Shown one piece after another: positions 45,060 through 57,639 of a stretch of 64,000 nucleotides of DNA. Below the pieces are notes generated by a model that made no database searches, was not told where the DNA came from, and saw only the letters and a list, made by a program, of their open reading frames with translations. Source of the DNA: Boswellia sacra (Eukaryota > Streptophyta > Magnoliopsida > Sapindales > Burseraceae); contig SNVD02013737.1 in assembly GCA_013180625.2 (NCBI GenBank), positions 1 through 64,000 on the forward strand, read 5' to 3'. Each line of letters starts with the position of its first letter. Position 1 is the stretch's first letter. The position numbers and the translations under genes are program-made.

Positions 45060-45671
45060 AAATAACATAACCAAACACAGTTTTTATGTAGATAATTGGC
45101 AAATGCCAATGGTTTTTCTCAGTTTTTCAAATCTCAATACATCAAGTACTTTAGTAAACAAGTCAGCTAGTTGATTCTCAGTAGAGATATGTTCAGTGCA
45201 AATTGTTTTAGATTCGAGAAGCTATCTAATAAAATGATGCCTTATATCCATGTGCTTAGTTCTAAAGTGTTGGACTATTAGTGTTATCATAAAACACAGT
45301 TATAAAGTCTTGATTAATAACATAGTAATTTAGCATTTATTTCATCCAAAGTAACTGAGTGCAGCAACTCCCAATAGCTATGTATTCAGTCTCTATTATG
45401 GATAATGAAATGCTAGTTTACTTTTTGCTTTGCCAAGATACCAAGTTATTGGCTAGGTAAAAGCAGCCACCCAAGTTGCTTTTCCTATCATCAATATTTC
45501 CTGCCCAATTTGCATCCTTATAACCTACAAGGCATACATTTGTGTCCTTAGTAAACAATATTCCAAATTCAAATGTCCCATGAACATACCTGATAATTCT
45601 CTTCATTGTTGATAAATGTAATTCTTTCAGACATGACCGAAAACGAGCACATAAGCCAACATTGAAACTGA
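45060..45671 (-). pseudogene. RNase H of copia D, interrupted by CACTA
   Basis: Reads FNVGLCARFRSCLKELHLST, KRIIRYVHGTFEFGI, GYKDANWAGNIDDRKSNLGG and LANNLVSWQSKK, then (45400-45060) degraded EYIA, HFIR and STEN..ADLFTK-like pieces. The upstream half (ending ...SKPDI) is at 50374-50430 on the other side of the CACTA element. Removing the CACTA element and one TGA target copy leaves the reading frame continuous, so the gene was open at this point when the transposon landed. Confidence 0.85.
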
Positions 45672-45699
45672 CACTACAACAGACTATATTATTTACGGT

Positions 45700-46165
45700 G
45701 GACAAAAACCGCCGTAAATAACCTTTTACGGCGGTTATACGGCGGTTTTCATCTGCTGTAAAAGCAACTGCAGTAAAAGGATTTACGGCGGTTTTTGTCC
45801 GCCGTAAACAAATTTATACGGCGGTTTTCGTGTTCGACGTAAAAAAGGACAACGAAATTGTCACACCCTTTTGCGGCGGTTTAAAACCGCTGTATATAAA
45901 TTTCTTGCGTCGAACATTTAACCGCTGCAAAAAATTTTTTTGCGTCGAACATCATAACCGCCATAAAAAATTTTTTTACGTCGAACGAAAACCGCCGTAA
46001 AAACCGTTTTTACGTCGAACATTGTAACCGCTGTAAAAAATGTTTTTACGTCGAAAACGAAAACCGCCGTAAAAAATGTTTTTACGTCGAACATGAAACC
46101 GTCGCATATGTTTGCTACGATTTTTATTTGCGACGGTCCGTAAACCGCCGTAAAAAGCGTTTCTG
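45700..46165. repeat. Subterminal repeats of CACTA element, left
   Basis: More than fifteen copies of CCGCCGTAAA / TTTACGGCGG variants in both orientations, some paired as hairpins (for example TTTACGGCGGTTTTTGTCC GCCGTAAA at 45781-45807). Several are spaced with TTTTTACGTCGAAC. Such GC-rich units bind the element's own transposase in known CACTA systems. They stand out sharply from AT-rich surroundings. Confidence 0.9.
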
Positions 46166-46786
46166 TTTACCACAACAATTTGTTTTTATTTAATTCACAC
46201 CTGCTGTTCACAAATTCAGTTCAACTACCTCAAAAAATAGTATTCCATAACATTTCAATAATTATATGCATTCAATATTAATATAAAGGTAATTTAGAAT
46301 ATAAAAGCATCTCATATAAGTGGTTTTAAACATATTGTAATAAACAAATCAAATGTAACTGTATCATAATTTACATAGTTTAACAATCTAACAATAAGCA
46401 AATGGTTAAACATCTCTAAGAGTTCATCAAACTCCACATAAGTGCAAACCACAAAACTAAGAGTCCATCAACCTCCACATAAGTGCAAACCAAAAAACTT
46501 GAACTTACCTGCAAGAATAAATTTGTAACTTAGATATTATGCATTTAATATGATTATTTAATTTTGAACAAATATGATTGTTTATACGTACTCATGTTCC
46601 TTATCTGATGGGTCATGGGTGATATTATTTGTTCCATGACTATCAAGGTGAAAACGACTTTGATGTCCACTTGAAGCATCTGGAACCTATTCAGAAAAAA
46701 GAATACCAAATGCAAGTTAAAATATGAATCATTCAAAACTTTCAACTTTTATGGAAATATGTGAATACCGATCTGTTTGCATGCCG

Positions 46787-47089
46787 CTATACAAATTCTG
46801 GAAACGTCTCCTGCAGAAAGGAAAGGACCTCAGCATGCGTCATCTTCAAGTTGTTGTATTCTTCCTGCAAGTTGTTGTGAGCAGTATTCAAATTGTTGTG
46901 TGCTTGCTGTAAGACACTAAACTGCTCCCTCAATTGATTATCAGATGAGCTGCTGCATCCATGAATGTCAATGGGAGATGGACCATAACCGTATGTCCGA
47001 GCATAGCTACAATGATCAGGTCCCATTACGTTTCCAAATACCTCTTCTCTCACATCTTGAGTTTGTTGCTCTTGTGAAAATTGAGACAA
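46787..47089 (-). pseudogene. En/Spm-family transposase C-terminal remnant
   Basis: The 100-codon minus-strand frame contains VMGPDHCSYARTYGYGPSPI, which matches the VxGxxxxGRVRxYGxGxxPS block of plant (Ptta/En/Spm-type) transposases. It is followed by a Gln/Asn-rich coiled coil (LREQFSVLQQAHNNLNTAH) with heptad-like spacing that ends the family's proteins. Upstream exons with the main part of the protein are absent. In this orientation the element's 5' end is at 50370. A host-gene origin is unlikely given its place in a CACTA element. Confidence 0.72.
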
Positions 47090-50000
47090 ACCCTCATTAA
47101 ATTGACTCTACAAAATTATGAAAACAAATAACAAGTTAAAGAAGATAAAACAATAAGCAAAGTAAATTCGTACATACTAGATGAATATATGTTCAAAGAA
47201 ATGTAGAACTTACTATTATTTCTGCACTTTCACTATCACCTATTTCTCCATTACTTTTTGTTCTAGTTTTGATGAAGACACTAATACGATCAGTTTGTTC
47301 GCCCTTTCTTATCATCTAACCAAAAAAAAGAAACCCAAATATAAAGCTGTATCACGATGTACAAGTACTTACAAAATGATTCATCATTTTTGTGGGCTAA
47401 ACGTTGAGTGGGCTGGCTGAATTTTTAAGTTTAATGGGCTGGTGTCATCATTTTTGTGTTTAATGGGCTGGTCATTTTCCTTAGCTTTAACAGTGAAAAT
47501 TTTCGTATTTTTTATAGCATTAACAGTGATGCAATTATGCAACATTTTAAAATTATGAAAACTCAATGAGGTCCTTTCTTAGATAAAATCTTAAGTTCAC
47601 CATTAGTTTCAAGCTATTGAGTAAGGTTAGCCAATAATAAAAATTTTGGAATTGTGATAACTATTGAAATTATTGATGTGTGGACAAACATAATAAATTA
47701 TGTGTGTTAAGTTGTAGGCCGTAATGTGATTGTTAATTTTATTTATACATGCGGCCCATAGGATAGCCCCAAAACTTCATTTTCTAGCCTATTAGGATGG
47801 TGACAATTCAAATGAGCTTGAAAGCCCATTGGACATGTGAAAGCCCACATATACATATTTGCCTTATATATAAAGGTTGAGTAGCATCATTAAAAGGTTA
47901 GACCATTTACTGTGTGCCTTTGATTTGTACGCTTTGCGTGCTACTATTATTGAATTAAAAGTTGGAGAAGGTATAGCCTATCATCCTCTGTTGTGTTGCC
48001 TAACCTCTACTCAAAATGTTTATTCATTTTCTAGCTCAAAGATAGATTCCTCTATGATGGATAAAACAAATAATTAAATAACAATTAACAAGCTGGCACA
48101 TCGCTATAGCAACCTGGTAATGAAGTTCTTATCATATGATTGAATGTTTGAAATAAAAGTTCATCAACTTGATTTTGACAGACTTCAAATACATTTTTTA
48201 TATAATTTCTAATGCAAGCTGAATTTCTAATGCAAGCTTCAAATATATCAACTTAGTGATATCATACGGAAGACGTACATGCACTTAACTAGAGTAAGAG
48301 TACATTCCTGTTCTGATGTAGTTATCTCCTCAAGGTTGACGTCCTTTATCAATTTCAGGTTAACTCAGAGCAGGAAGTTATGACCATTGGCCCACAAGAC
48401 AGCTTGCAACAAATGGTTTGTGTTATATAACCAATATTCACTAACAGACATATTTATGCATGAGGATAGTTGTTGAATGGATTTTAAGTTAAATATGGTT
48501 TGTAAAGTTTGAAATTATGTTTGTGTTTTTTAACAGAAATAGCTTCCAAGTGTAAGGGAATTAATGATAACCTGATATTTATTATAATAATAGAGTATAA
48601 TCATCTATTTGCCCAGCTTAAAAAAATGAAGAGATCTTTTTCAATTTCTGAACGCAAGCCATATAAAAATATCTAAAATTATGGTGCAACTGTCTCAGTA
48701 ATTCTTGAATTAGGTATTACCTCTGTTGGTACATTTTCTGAACAAATATCTAATTTGTTTGCATTTTCTGAACAAAAACTGTTTTGATGCCTTGTAGAAA
48801 ATATTAAACATAGTGGTCAGACTTTCTCAGGAAACATAGATACCAGCAGACAAGAAATGCAGTGAGGTTGGGGTCAGGGCAAAGTGGATATGATAAGAAA
48901 TAGAGACAAGAAGATTCAGATGCATCGTGTTGTATTTTTTCTATTGTGTTCGTTGCTTCCAAGAACCAGCTGATTGGTTTCACTCTTCGTGAAGTAGTTT
49001 ATAGAGACATTTTAAGTCAGACAAATTAGATTACATTTTAGCTTTATTTGCTATGTTTCTAATTACTCTTCTCAGTGACTTTTACTACAAAGGCAAAGTG
49101 CAGAGGTTGGCTGTTTCCCGCAATCAAATGAGATTTTGAACTTTAAACAGAATTCATCACTTTCACGTATCATAAAAATACAAACACTAAGATATGAATT
49201 TTAATCCGCCTTCTTGAATTGAAGACTGATTTTCAGGATGTGGTTTTTAACCTTAAAGAAATCAAAATCGAATAAAAGAGAATGAAATGACCAGGGAGGC
49301 GTTTGTTTTAGTTGAGTTACAAAAGGTTGATAATTTTTAAATTAAAGTAGTTTCTAAGATTATTTTTCAATAATAATTAGAAATTTGAAAGAATGCTAAA
49401 AACTTTCAACTAGTTATTCCCAATCTTGCAATAAATTTGCATGCATGGGAGTCTTGAGAGGATCAGTTCTGCTTATCCTAACATCATTATGATTCTAAAC
49501 TTTCATTACTTCAGATTTATTTTTTCTTTCTTTCCAATGGGCTGTGGTTGGCTTATTAATTATCATGTTTTACTATTCTCTTTGCTGCTGATTGTAAGAA
49601 AAGGACCCCAATCTGCTTTTTGTGTTGAATCGGTACAGCAACTGACTATCTATTTAATAGTTGCACAAAAATGTCGATGTATGATGATAAAAGAATGATG
49701 AATTACAAAGTTCAACTAGAAATATAAAATCACACAGCAATCCACAATGTCTAATGCAAATCTATGATTTCCCAAAGAAAATTAATGGAAGTCGATCACA
49801 CAAAAATCATCATGGAAACGCAAACAGCAACAACAAGCCATGGAAACGCAATAGCAAATGCAGACATAAGATATAGTAGCTCACCAGTAGCAAAGCGGAA
49901 GAAAGCAGGCAAACTGCGTCAAACGATATCCCTCGCCACAATCTTCATCGACTCGGTTGAAGTAGCTCACCGGTAGCAAAGCGAAAGAAAGCGGAAGAAA

Positions 50001-50254
50001 GTGCCTCGACGATCGAAACAGAGGAGTGGTGGAGTTACAATTCGCTTGGCAGAGAAAATGGAAATCCGAAACAGGGAAGCTTGGCACGACCAATTCCCGC
50101 AATTCCCGTAATTATTGAGAAAATAATTTGATGAGAAATGAGAGGGAATACAAGAATTTGATGAGAGGGCGAAAACGGGAGAGAGATGAGAGGGAGATCC
50201 AAATTATTTCACGCAATTCCCGCTCTTAGGGCAAAACAAATTTGGGGATTTTTG

Positions 50255-50345
50255 CCCAGTTAAACGGCGGTTTCGAAACCGCCGCAGAGTTCGTTGTATG
50301 TCGGCCTTCTGCGGCGGTTTTTAAAAACCGCCGCAGATGGGCGCA
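50255..50345. repeat. Subterminal repeats of CACTA element, right
   Basis: AAACGGCGGTTTCGAAACCGCCGCAGA and CTGCGGCGGTTTTTAAAAACCGCCGCAG form two perfect or near-perfect hairpins just inside the right terminus. Confidence 0.88.
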
Positions 50346-50373
50346 GTATATGCCTCTGATTCTTGTAGTGTGA

Positions 50374-51260
50374 TGTCAGGTTTGCTTGTAGTCAGGTGTA
50401 GGAGGCTTGCAGTCAGGTGTAGGAGACTTCCAATCATGCTCTTATAAGAGCTTTAATCAACATTATTACTTGCATCTTCTTTTGTTAGTTTGATCTTAGT
50501 ACTCCTAGTGGTCCTACGTGCCTTGGCCTTGTCAAGTTCGAATTTCTTTACCAAGTTTTTAGCACACTTTCATTGTGAAATAAAAATTCCACTTTCAAGT
50601 TGCTTCACTTGTAAACCAAGAAAGAAATTCAACTCTCCTACCATGCTCATCTCGTATTCACTCTGTATTAGCTTAACAAACTCATTAGCTTTGACTTTAT
50701 TTATGAAACCGAAGATAATATCATCAACATACAGTTGAGCAATAATGAAATAACTTAGAGCATGTTTAATGAATAAACTTTTGTAGCATATTTGAATCAA
50801 GAAGCTGGTTAATCTTTCATATTAAGCTCTAAGAGCTTGTTTTAAGCCATACAATGCTTTGTGAACCTTGTATACAAAATCTAAATATCTAGGATCAACA
50901 AATCCTTTAGGCTGTTCAACATAAGTCTTTTCATTAAGATAGCCATTTAAGAAGGTTTTCTTAATGTCCATTTGAAACAACTTAAAGTTTAACAAGCATG
51001 CAATAGTAAGCAATAACCCAATATATTTAAGTCTAGCAACAGGTTCAAATATTTCTTCAAAATCAATACCTTCAATTTGAGTATAACTTTGTGCAACTAA
51101 CCTAGTTTTATTTCTAATAACTTGGCAATTTTTATCAGTTTTGTTTCTAAAAATCCATTAAGTTCCTATAACATTCGTATCTTTTGGCTGGGGAACTAAG
51201 ACCCATACTTTTTCTTTTCTCTCAAACTGATTCAATTCTTCTTACATGGGACTTATCTAG
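50374..51260 (-). pseudogene. Reverse transcriptase of copia D
   Basis: Minus-strand pieces carry [37 protein letters not shown] and LYGLKQALRA (51013-50822), then FIIAQLYVDDIIFG with the catalytic YVDD and GELNFFLGLQVKQ (50800-50570). A degraded AKNLVKKF segment follows up to the CACTA insertion. The N-terminal part (51260-51020) is present with stops. Near 50380-50430 a 21-bp duplication repeats a SLLHLT-coding unit. 51270-51840, between RT and integrase, has no continuous frame and corresponds to the usual linker. Confidence 0.82.
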
Positions 51261-51848
51261 ACATCTTCTTTTAAAGCTTCATTAACATTCTTTGGTTCTA
51301 TTAAAAAGACATAACAAGAATGACTTACCATATTTCTCACTTTGCTTCTTGTTTTCATTCAACTTTTTGGACTTCCAATTATTGAAGTTGTGGGATATAC
51401 TTTTTGTATCCAAGAAGGTGGATCTCTTCGAATAATAACATCCCTTATCTAATTTTTGTCCAGATCAATATTCTCTGATGGTTCAGTTTTGTCTGAGCTA
51501 ACTGCAATTGTTATCTTTGTTATAATTGGCTCCAACTTGCTGTTTGTAGCAATTGAGTTTGAATCTTCTCTAACCTCTGCGTTCACTGTCAAACTAAAAA
51601 TCTGGTTTTCCTATGAATAACCAAAAAAATCATCAGTATCATAAAAAACCACATTGGCTGATTCCATTCTGGTCTCAGTCATCAAATTATAAACTCTAAA
51701 AGCTTTGCTATTTGTTGAATAACCAACAAAAACTCCCTCATCACTTTTAGCATCAAACTTGCCCAAGTGCTCCCTATCATTCAATATAAGGCACTTGTAA
51801 CGAAAAATATGGCAATGGGGTTTTACAATGTTCCAGTCTCAAGAACAC

Positions 51849-52221
51849 TCAATTAGAGATGGAAAATGTAGTGCTAATAGAGTCTGCCCACAGCCTTTTT
51901 GCCAGCTTCTTGCTGTTCAACATCACCCTTACCATTTTTTGTAGAGTTCTGTTCTTCCTCTTTACCACTCCATTTTGTTCAATTGTCTTTGGAGCTGAAA
52001 ATTCATGAGCTATGCCATGGAATTTGCAAAAATCTGCATAGCTTACATTCTCGAATTCCTTGCCATGATTGCTTTTGATTCTAACAATTCTCCCTATGCT
52101 CCTATTTTGTCTATTCTCAAGTTGAACACACAATTTTTTGAAAACTTCAAAAGTGTAAGATTTTTCACAAATAAAATCAACCAAAGTAAACCTATAAAAA
52201 TCATCAACAACAACAAAAATA
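51849..52221 (-). pseudogene. Integrase (main part) of copia D
   Basis: Reads VDFICEKSYTFEVFKKLCVQ, RIVRIKSNHGKEFENV, FSAPKTIEQNGVVKRKNRTL and MLNSKKLAKRLWADSIST: the D,D35E integrase core with the last acidic position (VER) changed to VKR. The N-terminal portion (STSTILDLPHMDFIGPMQIE) lies at 63691-63775 beyond copia E, which inserted within the codon run YVFV. The integrase tail beyond 51849 is missing. Confidence 0.85.
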
Positions 52222-52389
52222 TGTTAGCCCTAAGGCTACATGATTAATTTTGGTGACAACAATACACATTGATTCATTAAGGTATTACTCATTTTGATCT
52301 TTCAAGAAAAGTTTTATAAATCCGTTTTTATAAATAAAAACACAATTCACAACCCCCCCCCTTCTTGGGTTACCATACCTGGGTCAACA
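52222..52389 (+). repeat. Miniature 5' LTR of copia E
   Basis: Has the normal first 50 bp (TGTTAGCCCTAAGGCTACATG...CACATTGATT) and the normal last 105 bp (TTTTGATCTTTCAAGAAAAG...GGGTCAACA), joined at ATTCATTAAGGTATTACTCA. The U3 repeats, TATA box and 65-bp repeats are absent. PBS (TAGTATCAGAGC) follows at 52392. Confidence 0.92.
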
Positions 52390-52443
52390 AGTAGTATCAG
52401 AGCAAGGTTGCTCTTTTTTTTAAATCTTAACCGATTTTGAGCT

Positions 52444-52694
52444 ATGGTAAATTTTAATTCAACTTCATATGTTGAGGGGCTTTCTATCTCTAGACCTCAA
52501 TTTTTTAATGAAAGTGATTACTCTTATTGAAAAAGTAGAATGAGTATTTTCTTGCAATCTTTTGATTATGATTTATGGTCTATTGTTTCGGAAGGACCTT
52601 TTGTTCCTAGCGAAATTGAAAATGGAGAAAGCATGCTTAAAGAACCTAAAGAGTTTAGTGAAGATGATAAAAAGAAATTGAGTTTGAATGCTAA
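52444..52694 (+). pseudogene. gag N-terminus of copia E (part 1)
   Basis: VNFNSTSYVEGLSISRPQFF through DYDLWSIVSEGPFVPSE and KEFSEDDKKKLSLNA is the N-terminal third of gag, homologous to B at 36094-36340, with a TGG to TGA change in the YSYW motif. It is cut at 52694 by the CACTA-like element; the next codons are at 58827. Confidence 0.88.
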
Positions 52695-53424
52695 TTCACT
52701 AAAAGAAAAATGAGAATAGATGACGGGAACAAATAGTCATAAACAAGGGTGGATGACAGAAAATCTATCAGTCGTCTATGTCACTGTCACTCATTCATGA
52801 TAGAGAAAAAATCTATCATCAACTTTGTGATACTTTTTACATATCATATGTCTATCACACTAAGAAATTAATTTTTTAATTAATTTCCTTGAATTTTTTT
52901 GCGGGAAATTGATATTTTTTTAAATTTGAATATTTTGGCGGGAAAATTGATTCTTTTAATTCCTATTTAATTTTGGTAGAAAATTTTGGCGCAACAACTA
53001 GTGGTTAATTTTTGTGGGTAAATTATGTTGTTTGTGACAGAATTTATGATTGATATTTTCTGTCACAATATTTAAATTTAGTTGCGTAGAACTATGTTTT
53101 TTTTTAATTTTATTTACGCACTATTGTGTCTAAAATTCATATACAAATTCAATAAGAATTAAAAATTAAAGTGCACATCTAATTGAGTCAAAAAACTTTT
53201 TATAGTAATGACATCCACATAACAAAATAGAGAAAAGTTACATAGATCATGTATATCATTACCAATACATAAGCAAAATCATTAGTAACTATCGACAACA
53301 AATTGTGATTCTAATTCAAATCCAAAAGCAACAACAAATGATAGCCAACAAATGAAATTTGGTGTTCACATGACAAATTTCACCAACTAAGAGCAAATGT
53401 TTTATATTTGACTAGCTAAACCAG

Positions 53425-53595
53425 CAAAACTCCTTCTGTTTTCTCAGCAAAATCCGAAGCAGAGCTCCTCCTATTGTCAGCAAAAACCCAACAAAACTCC
53501 TCCCATAATCTTAGCAAACTCCTCCTATTCTGAGCAAGATACCCAGCAAAGCTCCTCCCATTCTCACCAAAATACCCAGTAAAACTCCCAAGTCA
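53425..53595. repeat. ~33-bp minisatellite in CACTA-like element
   Basis: Five to six imperfect units of the form CCCAGCAAAACTCCTCC[CT]ATTCTCAGCAAAATA, varying in length from about 23 to 36 bp. Confidence 0.8.
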
Positions 53596-55182
53596 AGCAA
53601 TAACTCAATCTATGCAACACCAATGAATATACCCAACAATATTATTAAAAAAAAAATTTCTGTTAAAGCAAAACTCCAAGTTTTAGATGCAACACAATAA
53701 TTACAATTTCACATTGCAACTCAAAATTTCACTAATTATAACACATAAGAAGTAATTTTAGGTTCAGAACAAGATGGGTTGCTTTGGTGGGCTGGGTAGG
53801 TTTAGTTTTAAGTTTGCTGTCTACTGTAGGCCTTCCCTTCTCAAGTTTGCAACTATTTTTGAAGCAAAGAAAGATTAAAACACTAAATATCTAATGAATT
53901 GACACCAGAATAGTGACAATGAAGTGAATTGTGCTCATTCTTATTATGAATTGTGAGGATTTCAAGTGAGAGTGAAGTGTGGGATATAATAACTAATGAA
54001 TGAAAAACATTAGCAGTTCAAAATATGCATTTAGAGCACGAGAAAAACAAAGAACAAAGCTAAATAGAGCAGTAAAAAACATCAACTCACCTATGACACT
54101 CAATATATTAGATACAACAACGCCTTATTTGGTTCGTAGAATCAACTAGTGAATTTCCTCTAGTTTCTTAATGACAATTTGCTGGCTAGCAGCAGTAATT
54201 AGGTTCTCAACCCTAATTATTTCCATAGGTCTCTTAATGTTTTCAAAGAGGTGTATCTATAAGAAGAAATTATATTTCACAAGGAAAATCTCAAATCTAT
54301 CTACATGGCTAGTTTGATAATCACATTAAAAGGGTAAACAAAAATTAATTAGTACCAAATCCGTTAGTTTTCATATACCTCTTATCGAATAGTAGCAACA
54401 GTTTGGCGTGTGGCGGATAATGGCCTGCTCAAACAGCCAAATCTAAATATGAGCTTTCTATAACAAAGTTAGAACTAATAAGCAAGCCAAGCTAGGCACA
54501 TAACGAAAGCAATAATTAAAGGAAAAGAAGCAAGCTGAGAAGTAGGAAATCGGGCACTTACACTTTGGAGAAACCAGAAGATCAAGTTCTACAACCATAA
54601 AAGGAAAATTGAACAAAAGAAATGAGAATTAAAGAGAGGAAAAATGAAAAAATGCTGTAAATTTTGTGTGAAGAAGGGATAGAAGAAGATTTGTTACAAT
54701 GGTTGGGTCATAATTCTCTAAATTTTGGATCTAGCCATGATTGCTCTGCTTTTGCTGCTCATGTTGCTCTGATAAAATGAACATTATCAATTGGTGTCAA
54801 AATTTTACGTTAAATTTAAGTTATAGAATGCTATAATGCAAATGCAAAACCATCTCAACATGAAAGTCTAAAATATCCTTCCATAAATTTAGCATCTCTC
54901 AACTGCAGTGCAAGTTTGCTTCCCCTGTTTGCCTTTATACGAGGAATAATTCGTTCTCTTTTTCATGGAATCTAATTGTTCATTTTGTGGAGAGTAGACA
55001 TTGAATTAGGATTAGAACCAAAACGAAAGCTAGCAAAGCACACGCATGAAATTTAATGTAGTCTCTTTATCTGCTATCAAGTGATAATTATTGCCATGCA
55101 CGGTGAAGTTTGTCAATTACAAATCATGTGCATTATGGATGGATGTTGAAATAATGAGAGAAAATTAATGCAGAAAACTAGT

Positions 55183-55452
55183 TCAAGAACAAATCATTGA
55201 TGGCAAAAACCAAGAAGAGGCAATCGGAATATCATGCATATGTAATAAATAAGAAAGAACAAAAGCAATAAAAACAAACCCGTGTAATGAGGAGACACTT
55301 GGCCTTAGAAGATAAGCCAATTTTACATAACCTGAAGCTCCTTTATTCACTGTCTTTATACATGCCCTTATCACCCCTACAATATCCCTCTTTTCTTCAT
55401 ACTTTGCAACTTGTTCACAACACAATACCATAAAATCAGCTTGAGAGAACAT
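55183..55452 (-). pseudogene. Coding-like segment in CACTA-like element, unidentified
   Basis: The minus-strand frame begins MFSQADFMVLCCEQVAKYEE and continues KRDIVGVIRACIKTVNKGAS, with a plausible splice donor after GYVK (GTAAAAT near 55320). The composition is protein-like and unlike transposase. CACTA elements often carry captured host exons, and this could be one, but I cannot name the parent gene. A possible first exon with MSSKS... lies near 54770-54720. Evidence is limited to an open frame and composition. Confidence 0.3.
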
Positions 55453-56159
55453 ATCATAGCTAAGAACACAGGTTAAAAATTAAATAGTCAATAGTCTGCC
55501 TTAATATATATCCATGGAATAAGGAAGCTCATTTAAAAAAAAACTGGTGAAGGCATTAAACAATTTTAATTTTTGTACATATCACTCACTACTCACACAT
55601 TAAATTCTAAACCTTTTTTATGTCGTATCTTTGAGTATACAAAACCAGTTTTAATTTTATATATATCACCCATTTGGAAACTGAAATTTAGCTCTTGTTT
55701 AACACTTCTAATCAAAACTCATCAACTATAATTGCAGGTATTTGAATGAAGTCATGTTAAAATTAGTAAAGTTAGTGAAAGCAAGCATCACGTATGTGAG
55801 AGGCAAACAAATTAAATTGCATATATATATCACAAACAAATTAGATATCACAAAATTAACACTTCTAATTAGAACTTATCAACTATAATTGCATATATCA
55901 CGTACATCCATATACAGGTATATAATTAGTGAGTGGCATAAGACAAGAATGGTGTATTTGCATGTGTAATGATTAGAGAGAAAAATGAGAGTTAGGCAGT
56001 GGATTCTAAGTGACGTGATTTGTAGTTAAAGTAAGTGTTTTGTGAGAGTTTTTCAAGTGTTGTGCTTATACACAAGTGTTAAGTGTGAGCTTGGTCTTTA
56101 ATGTCTCCTTGTATAACTTCTATCATTACTTTCTGAGTACAAAATGTGTTTGTAATATA

Positions 56160-56260
56160 AATTAAATTGTGCTTATAATATGAATTATAGCTGCGTTATT
56201 CTCGTGTTGTAGGTTCAACAATTGGTACTAGAGCTTATAAAGTGACCATGCAAATTTTCA
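56160..56260 (+). repeat. LTR end plus primer-binding-like site
   Basis: GTTGTAGGTTCAACA ending at 56220 is followed by ATTGGTACTAGAGCTTA, similar to the copia junction ...CAACA-x-TGGTATCAGAGC. It suggests a fragment of a different LTR retrotransposon inside the CACTA-like element. The LTR start could not be located, and no gag was recognised after it. Confidence 0.45.
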
Positions 56261-57639
56261 CAATGTGAAGGGCAGTCCATTTAAATATAAAGGCTTTTAA
56301 GTAGAGACAAACACAACTAACAAAAAGCAAAAATTATTGGCACAAAACAGAAGACCTAATGAAGAGAGTCAAGGGAGAGTTAGAAACTTCTCGATGTCTA
56401 TGTATAAAATATAGGCTAATAGACAAATTTCAATATTAAATAAGAATCAAGCATTCATTTAAATTCTTAAGAGCACAACAAATATATAAACAAAGAAATA
56501 CGTTTTAAACAAGCTTTGACATAGACCTCCCAAATTAGCAATGCAAATCTGCCTTCACATATTCTAAAACGAATGCAGCCACTCTTTATCAATAGCTTGA
56601 TAGCAAGACTTTCCCAAGGCCTTAGGTATATATCAATGAAATTCATACTTGAACTACATAACTTTGCAGGGTCAAGAGTTTCTAAAACATCTTAATATGG
56701 CACATGTTTTTGACTAGAAAATAAAAGTATGGTAGTAACTAACCTTTATATATAAGCCTATGAAAACTCAAAAACAACATAGATGTGTTGTTAATTTTCA
56801 GTTTTCTAAAGTTTTATAAAATCAAAAGGCGGACTATTATCTAATATAATTTACAAATTCAAATGTTTCACATTTTCAATGGAAAATGCAAGTGACGTTT
56901 TGCCTAGTAATTTCATCAAGCACTTAGCAGGTGACATTTTAGTTTTGTCAATACCAATAAAATTGAAGCTACCAAAAAACCTAACTATTCTTTTATCAAA
57001 GTCCCAAATAACATACTATGAGACAATACTTGTTTGGCATCCCCCACTGGTTCATTAATAGAACCACGAGCACTCAATCTAAAAGCTTCTCTTGGTGCCT
57101 TTTGGGCTCATATTAAGTCGTTCTAGGCGAAAGCTCTCTCGATGACAACAACATATTTCATTCTAGGTGAAAACTATATTTAGCATTGGAACAAATAACC
57201 CGTACAATAAAAATCTCATAAACAGATTCTGAATCGCATTCTTAATCTAACATATTGAAACAAAATCAAAGAAATTGCACAGATTACTGAAATTAATAGA
57301 AAAATATATGAATTGAATGAAACAAATCAAAGGTACCTGTGTTACAGATAAATGGAGGGGTAGGTTTAGAGAAAGCTTCGATTGCAAGGCTAGGAAAGTC
57401 CCGTCATCTCTCTAGTCAAGCAGTTTTACCTTATACCCAGATTAAGAAACATCAAGATATGAAAAATTAGAGGGTTTAAAGAGTGGCAATAGCTACAGAA
57501 GAAGGAAATAGAAAAACAAGGAGAGAACAAATGCAGAAAGAATATCACCTTCGAGAGAGCAACTCGGGAAAGAGACTGAGATATAGGTATTAGAGAGTGC
57601 CAGAAACAAAAGCCTTGTTGTTTCTTTTTCTTTTATTTT

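Larger units (their letters stand above)
45672..50370 (-). mobile_element. CACTA (En/Spm-type) element in copia D
   Basis: 4699 bp with terminal inverted repeats CACTACAA (45672, and reverse complement at 50370) and a 3-bp target duplication TGA (45669-45671 and 50371-50373). Subterminal arrays of the CCGCCGTAAA/ACGGCGGTTT type occupy both ends. Inside, on the minus strand, a frame resembles the C-terminus of the plant En/Spm transposase family (47089-46787), and 50250-49880 looks like a 5' leader. The complete transposase (TNPD-like) is not present, so it is non-autonomous. Between these parts (47110-49880) I found only AT-rich spacer and short unassignable frames. Confidence 0.92.

Noticed and set aside
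47877..48077. 66-codon plus-strand frame inside the CACTA element
   Set aside because: No recognised domain and oriented against the transposase remnant; kept only as unassigned interior.
49764..50102. Open frames on both strands near the CACTA right end
   Set aside because: They overlap each other, lack known motifs and lie in the leader and subterminal zone of the element.
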